From the NCBI GenBank assembly GCA_964648215.1, contig CAZYMF010000001.1:33326-97325 (forward strand): 64,000 bases of DNA, in the 5' to 3' direction. The position numbers and the translations under genes were made by a program. Positions 60,321 to 64,000 of the stretch are shown piece by piece; the stretch's first letter is position 1, and every line of letters begins with the position of its first letter. Source of the DNA: CAZYMF01 sp964648215 (GTDB lineage: Bacteria > Desulfobacterota > Binatia > HRBIN30 > JACQVA1). The notes below the pieces were generated by a model. The model worked only from the letters and a program-made list of their open reading frames with translations. It was not told the DNA's origin and ran no database searches.

Positions 60321-61115
60321 GTGTCGAACCTACTGGTGACCAACGACGATGGAATGGATTCACCGACCTTGGCACCCTTGGTGCGTGCCTTGGGCATTCA
60401 CGGGGGGGTGCGCACGGTGGTTCCCGACACCGAGCGTAGCTGGATCGCCAAGGCGATCACGCGCTTCGAGCCGTTGCGGGTGATCGAGGCGGAGCGGGAG
60501 GGGGTGGCGTTGTCGGCGGTGAGCGGCACGCCGGCGGACTGTGTCAGCCTGGCCGTGCACACGCTGCCGGGGGAACGGCCGGATCTCGTGGTCTCAGGAG
60601 TCAATCTGGGGTTGAACTACGGTCTCGCCTTCTTGCTGTCCAGCGGCACGATTGGGGCGGCGGTCGAGGCGTTCCTGGCCGGGCTGCCGGCGGTGGCGTT
60701 CTCGATGGCCATTCCCGCCGATGCCTACGGTCTGACCGGCGCACACCGCGCGGCGCTGCTCGGTGATCGCGTGAACGTCGTTGCCGAGGTGGCCGCGGCG
60801 GTGGTGAAGGACCTGTTGGCGGTGGGGTTTGCGCCCGGCGTCGACCTGTTCTCGGTCAATCTGCCGGCCAACGCCGACGTGTCCACGCCGCGGGTGGTGA
60901 CCTCGGTGACGCGGTGCCGCTACGGGAGGCTGTTCGTGCCGGGGCCGGAGGGGGACTACCTGCACCGGTTCAGCAACCTGGTCGACATCGCTCCGGGCGG
61001 CGACATCGCCACCGTCGACGCGGGCGCGGTGGCGATCACGCCTCTCTGTCTCGATCCCTCGATCGAGATTCCCGCGGAGTATCGCGTCCGCCTCGAACGA
61101 GGCGGACGCGCCTGA
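60321..61115 (+). CDS. surE: 5'/3'-nucleotidase SurE
   Basis: A 264-residue metal-dependent phosphatase starting at GTG 60321. The metal-binding start is MSNLLVTNDDGMDS (Asn8, Asp9, Asp10), followed by the GTPADCV loop and SGVNLGLNYGLAFLLSSGTIGAA with the metal Asn and the SGT. Length agrees with the family. SurE removes phosphate from nucleoside 5'- and 3'-monophosphates. It is usually beside pcm or nlpD; here neither is present. It converges on cysK. Confidence 0.9.
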   Translation: MSNLLVTNDDGMDSPTLAPLVRALGIHGGVRTVVPDTERSWIAKAITRFEPLRVIEAEREGVALSAVSGTPADCVSLAVHTLPGERPDLVVSGVNLGLNYGLAFLLSSGTIGAAVEAFLAGLPAVAFSMAIPADAYGLTGAHRAALLGDRVNVVAEVAAAVVKDLLAVGFAPGVDLFSVNLPANADVSTPRVVTSVTRCRYGRLFVPGPEGDYLHRFSNLVDIAPGGDIATVDAGAVAITPLCLDPSIEIPAEYRVRLERGGRA

Positions 61116-61125
61116 GCGCCTGGTT

Positions 61126-62058
61126 TCAGCCCAGGTCTTCGACCAGCGGGGTGCTGAGGTAGCGCTCGGTGCTGCTCGGCAGGATGGCGACGATGAGCTT
61201 GCCCGCGTTCTCCGGGCGGCGGCCGACCTGGAGCGCGGCCCAGACGGCGGCGCCGCTGGAGATGCCGCAGGGGATGCCCTCTTCACGGCCGACCCAGCGC
61301 GCCGTGGCGAGCGCGTCGGCATCGTGCACCTGCACGACCTCGTCGATGATCTTGGTGTTGAGAATCTCCGGAATGAAGCCGGCGCCGATGCCCTGAATGG
61401 CGTGGCGGCCCGGCTTTCCGCCGGAGAGCACGGGCGAGTTGGCCGGCTCGACGGCGACGGTGTGGAAGGAGGGCTTGCGTTGCTTGAGAACCTCGGACAC
61501 GCCGGTGATGGTGCCGCCCGTGCCGACGCCGCTGATGAGAATGTCGGCCTTGCCGTCGGTGTCGTTCCAGATCTCCTCCGCCGTCGTGCGCCGGTGAACG
61601 TCGGGGTTGGCAGCGTTCTGGAACTGCTGCGGGATGAAGGACTTCGGGTACGAGCGGGCGATCTCCTCGGCCTTGCGGATGGCGCCGGTCATGCCTTCGG
61701 CCGCCGGGGTCAGCACCAGCTCGGCGCCGAGAAAGCGGAGCAGCTTGCGGCGCTCGACGCTCATCGAGTCGGGCATGGTGAGAGTGAGGCGATAACCGCG
61801 GGCGGCGCAGACGAAGGCGAGAGCGATGCCGGTATTGCCCGAGGTGGGCTCGACGATCGTCGTCTCCTTGTTGAGCAGGCCGGCCTGCTCGGCGGCCTTG
61901 ATCATGGCCAGGCCGATGCGGTCCTTGACGCTGCTGAGCGGATTGAAGAACTCGCACTTCACGTAGATGGTGGCCTGGACCCCTTCGGTCACCCGGTTCA
62001 AGCGCACCAGGGGGGTGTTGCCGATCGTTGCGGTGATGTCGTCGAATAGCCGTGCCAT
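61126..62058 (-). CDS. cysK: Cysteine synthase A (O-acetylserine sulfhydrylase)
   Basis: A 310-residue PLP enzyme that makes cysteine from O-acetylserine and sulfide. The PLP-lysine is Lys45 in NPLSSVKDRIG; the substrate loop is EPTSGNTGIALAF; the phosphate loop is GVGTGGTITGV; and the late GISSGAAVWAAL matches. Length is normal. It lies 30 bases downstream of gatB on the same strand, so the three genes gatA-gatB-cysK probably form one transcript. Confidence 0.95.
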   Translation of the reverse strand: MARLFDDITATIGNTPLVRLNRVTEGVQATIYVKCEFFNPLSSVKDRIGLAMIKAAEQAGLLNKETTIVEPTSGNTGIALAFVCAARGYRLTLTMPDSMSVERRKLLRFLGAELVLTPAAEGMTGAIRKAEEIARSYPKSFIPQQFQNAANPDVHRRTTAEEIWNDTDGKADILISGVGTGGTITGVSEVLKQRKPSFHTVAVEPANSPVLSGGKPGRHAIQGIGAGFIPEILNTKIIDEVVQVHDADALATARWVGREEGIPCGISSGAAVWAALQVGRRPENAGKLIVAILPSSTERYLSTPLVEDLG

Positions 62059-62088
62059 TGTGGGCTCCTTTCTCCTTCGATTGTCGTC

Positions 62089-63540
62089 TCAGCCGGCGAG
62101 CTTCGCCTTGAGCAGCTCGTTGACCTTCTGCGGGTTGGCCTTGCCCTGTGTCGCTTTCATCACCTGGCCGACGAAGAAGCCGAAGAGCTTGTCCTTGCCG
62201 GAGCGATACTCGTCGACCTTGGCGGCGTTGGTGGCCAGCACGGCGTCGATCGCCGCCAGGATCGGCCCGTCGTCGGTGACCTGGGTCAGCCCCTTGTCGG
62301 CGACGATGCGTTCGGGCGCGGCGCCGCTACGCACCATCTCCTCGAAGACGGTCTTGGCGATCTTGCCGCTGATCTGACCCTCGTCGATCAGGCGCACCAT
62401 GGCGGCGAGGTGCTCGGGCGACACCGGCCAGTCGCGGATCACCAGGGCCTCGTCGAGATGGCGCTCGCGGACCAGGCGCAGCACGTCGCCCATCACCCAG
62501 TTGCTGAGCGCCTTCGGACTGCGGTGCGCGCGCACCGCCTCTTCGTAGTAGTCGGCGACGTCCTTGCGGGCCGTCAGCACCTCCGCGTCGTAGGCGGGAA
62601 GCACGTAGTCGCGCACGAAGCGATCACGTCGCGCCTCGGGCAGCTCCGGTAGCTCGGCGCGCACGGCCTCGATCCACTGGTCGCTGACCACCAGGGGAAG
62701 CAGATCGGGATCGGGGAAGTAGCGGTAGTCGTGGGCGAACTCCTTGGAGCGGGACGGGCGCGTCACCTCGCGGTCGGGGTCCCAGTGGCGCGTCTCCTGG
62801 GTCAGCCGTCCCCCCTGGCTGAGGACATCCTCCTGGCGCTCGAGCTCGAAGGCGATGGCCTTCTCGACGGCGCGGAAGGAGTTCATGTTCTTGACTTCGA
62901 CCTTGGTGCCGAGCGCGGCGGTGCCGCGGGGCCGGATCGAGACGTTGGCGTCGCAGCGGAAGCTGCCCTCTTCCATGTTGCCGTCGCAGACCTCGAGGTA
63001 GCGCAGCAGCGAGCGCAGCTGGCGCAGGTACGCGCCGGCCTCGGCGGCCGAGCGGATGTCGGGCTCGCTGACGATCTCCAGCAGCGGTACGCCGCAGCGG
63101 TTGAAGTCCACCAGGCTCGCGTCGCCGTGGGCGTCGTGGATGTTCTTGCCGGTGTCCTCCTCCATGTGGATGCGGGTGAGCTGGATGCGCCGGATCTCGC
63201 CGTTCTCGCCGGCGATCTCGATCGTGCCGCCGGTGCACAGCGGCAGCTCGTACTGCGAGATCTGGTAGCCCTTGGGCAGGTCCGGATAAAAGTAGTTCTT
63301 GCGCGCCCAGCGCGAGCGGCGCGCGATCGTGCAGCCGATGGCCAGGCCGGCCTTGATGGCGAACTCGACGACGCGGCGGTTGAGCACCGGCAGGACGCCG
63401 GGCATGCCGAGGCAGAGCGGACAGGTGTTCTCGTTCGGCGGCGCGCCGAACTTGGCCGAGCAGCCGCAGAAGATCTTCGAGGCGGTGAGCAGCTCGGCGT
63501 GGACCTCCAGGCCGATGACGGCTTCGTAGTCCATCGGCAT
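62089..63540 (-). CDS. gatB: Aspartyl/glutamyl-tRNA(Asn/Gln) amidotransferase subunit B
   Basis: A 483-residue protein; the start is ATG 63540 (63534 is an alternative). GatB kinase-type core: YEAVIGLEVHAELLTASKIFCGC, the zinc Cys set CGC...CPLC, YFYPDLPKGYQISQYELPLC, and the C-terminal YqeY-like domain (NPQKVNELLKAKLAG). With GatA and GatC it converts Glu-tRNA-Gln or Asp-tRNA-Asn to the amide form. No gatC is visible in the window. Confidence 0.96.
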   Translation of the reverse strand: MPMDYEAVIGLEVHAELLTASKIFCGCSAKFGAPPNENTCPLCLGMPGVLPVLNRRVVEFAIKAGLAIGCTIARRSRWARKNYFYPDLPKGYQISQYELPLCTGGTIEIAGENGEIRRIQLTRIHMEEDTGKNIHDAHGDASLVDFNRCGVPLLEIVSEPDIRSAAEAGAYLRQLRSLLRYLEVCDGNMEEGSFRCDANVSIRPRGTAALGTKVEVKNMNSFRAVEKAIAFELERQEDVLSQGGRLTQETRHWDPDREVTRPSRSKEFAHDYRYFPDPDLLPLVVSDQWIEAVRAELPELPEARRDRFVRDYVLPAYDAEVLTARKDVADYYEEAVRAHRSPKALSNWVMGDVLRLVRERHLDEALVIRDWPVSPEHLAAMVRLIDEGQISGKIAKTVFEEMVRSGAAPERIVADKGLTQVTDDGPILAAIDAVLATNAAKVDEYRSGKDKLFGFFVGQVMKATQGKANPQKVNELLKAKLAG

Positions 63541-63645
63541 CAGTGCGGTCGCCGCGGGCGTGGCAGGATCGGCGTCACTCTCATGATCGGCAATCAGGCT
63601 TCCACTGTGGCGGCTCGAAGTCCAGAAACGTACTCCATGCGGCTG

Positions 63646-64000
63646 TCAATCGTCGACCCCGCCCGGCTGGCGCCGATGCCATTCGGTGGCCTGCTCGTAG
63701 GCGTGCCCGACGTGTAGCGCGGTCTCCTCGTCGAAAGGGCGGCCGATGATCTGCAGGCCGATCGGCAGGCCGGCGCGGTCGAAGCCGCAGGGGAGGGAGA
63801 GGCCGGGCAGGCCGGCGAGATTGATCGAGGCGGTGAAGATGTCCTGGAGGTACATCTGCAGCGGGTCGCTGGTCTTCTCGCCGATGCGGAACGCGGTCGA
63901 TGGCGCCGTCGGGGCGATGATGGCGTGGCACGTCTCGAACACGCGCAGGAAGTCCTGGCGGATCAGAGTGCGCACCTTCTGCGCCTTGAGGTAGTAGGCG
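63646..64000 (-). CDS. gatA: Aspartyl/glutamyl-tRNA(Asn/Gln) amidotransferase subunit A, 5' partial
   Basis: Only the last 117 residues are in the window. They read AYYLKAQKVRTLIRQDF, then CHAIIAPTAPSTAFRIGE, DIFTASINLAGLPGLSLPCG and GLPIGLQIIGRPF, which is the C-terminal end of the amidase-signature subunit GatA. It supplies ammonia from glutamine to GatB. The frame runs out of the right edge of the window. gatB begins 105 bases after its stop. Confidence 0.95.
   Translation of the reverse strand, partial: AYYLKAQKVRTLIRQDFLRVFETCHAIIAPTAPSTAFRIGEKTSDPLQMYLQDIFTASINLAGLPGLSLPCGFDRAGLPIGLQIIGRPFDEETALHVGHAYEQATEWHRRQPGGVDD

Noticed and set aside
1..64000. Prophage, insertion sequence, toxin-antitoxin or defence system
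   Set aside because: No transposase, integrase, phage structural, restriction, Cas or toxin-antitoxin genes were found in any frame.

Overview
This is a very GC-rich chromosomal stretch from a Gram-negative bacterium, probably taken from a draft or metagenome-assembled genome, because it holds three 100-N scaffold gaps (17436-17535, 43843-43942, 55848-55947). Lipoprotein signals, UppP, PgsA, NadB and GatAB are all ordinary for a free-living Gram-negative. The most telling trait is a set of secreted proteins with long Thr-Pro spacers and dockerin-like Ca-binding tails (GD.N.DG...D). I associate this secretome style with deltaproteobacterial or Candidatus Binatota-like genomes; that assignment is inference from gene style, not from a phylogenetic marker search.

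Layout: 1-4678 is an overlapping plus-strand envelope operon (fused GT2/GT-C glycosyltransferase, HEAT-repeat exported protein, methyltransferase, polysaccharide deacetylase). 4716-8976 holds a VOC protein, an ACT-domain regulator, infC with a TTG start, a DUF3108-like exported protein, purN and tesB. 9048-11596 is uppP coupled to an eight-repeat propeller protein. 11745-13715 is an ethylmalonyl-CoA mutase-type enzyme. 13800-16674 has a diheme CX4CH lipoprotein, a small periplasmic protein and the LytS-like kinase, followed by its LytTR regulator. 17626-25578 is the secretome block: a Cys-rich exported protein, a Thr-Pro dockerin protein, a small exported protein and a 1463-residue protein with a duplicated domain. 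25645-40410 is mainly housekeeping (hisS, aspS, pgsA, nadB, metK, 5-formyl-THF cyclo-ligase, LOG protein), plus an NSS transporter with its small subunit, a patatin and a lytic transglycosylase. 40537-47471 is regulation and stress: an orphan GAF histidine kinase, an ECF sigma / anti-sigma / DUF3106 / dinB operon, and a GAF-GAF-GGDEF cyclase. 47513-52242 has two CaiB-type CoA transferases around a SRPBCC protein and an OmpR-type two-component pair. 52378-64000 has a GH1 glucosidase, alaA, beta-carbonic anhydrase, proline iminopeptidase, thrH, a 676-residue FG-GAP protein, a small conserved protein, surE, cysK, gatB and partial gatA.

Points of most interest: the Thr-Pro/dockerin secretome, with its duplicated giant protein and a GT-C enzyme in the same window that might glycosylate such spacers; an ECF sigma operon that carries DNA polymerase IV behind an RpoE-like candidate promoter; infC beginning at TTG behind a leader hairpin; a MetS-like 50-residue partner of the NSS transporter; and palindromic intergenic elements at convergent gene ends, one of which forms the end of dinB. 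I saw no CRISPR array, tRNA, rRNA, insertion sequence, prophage or recognisable defence system.
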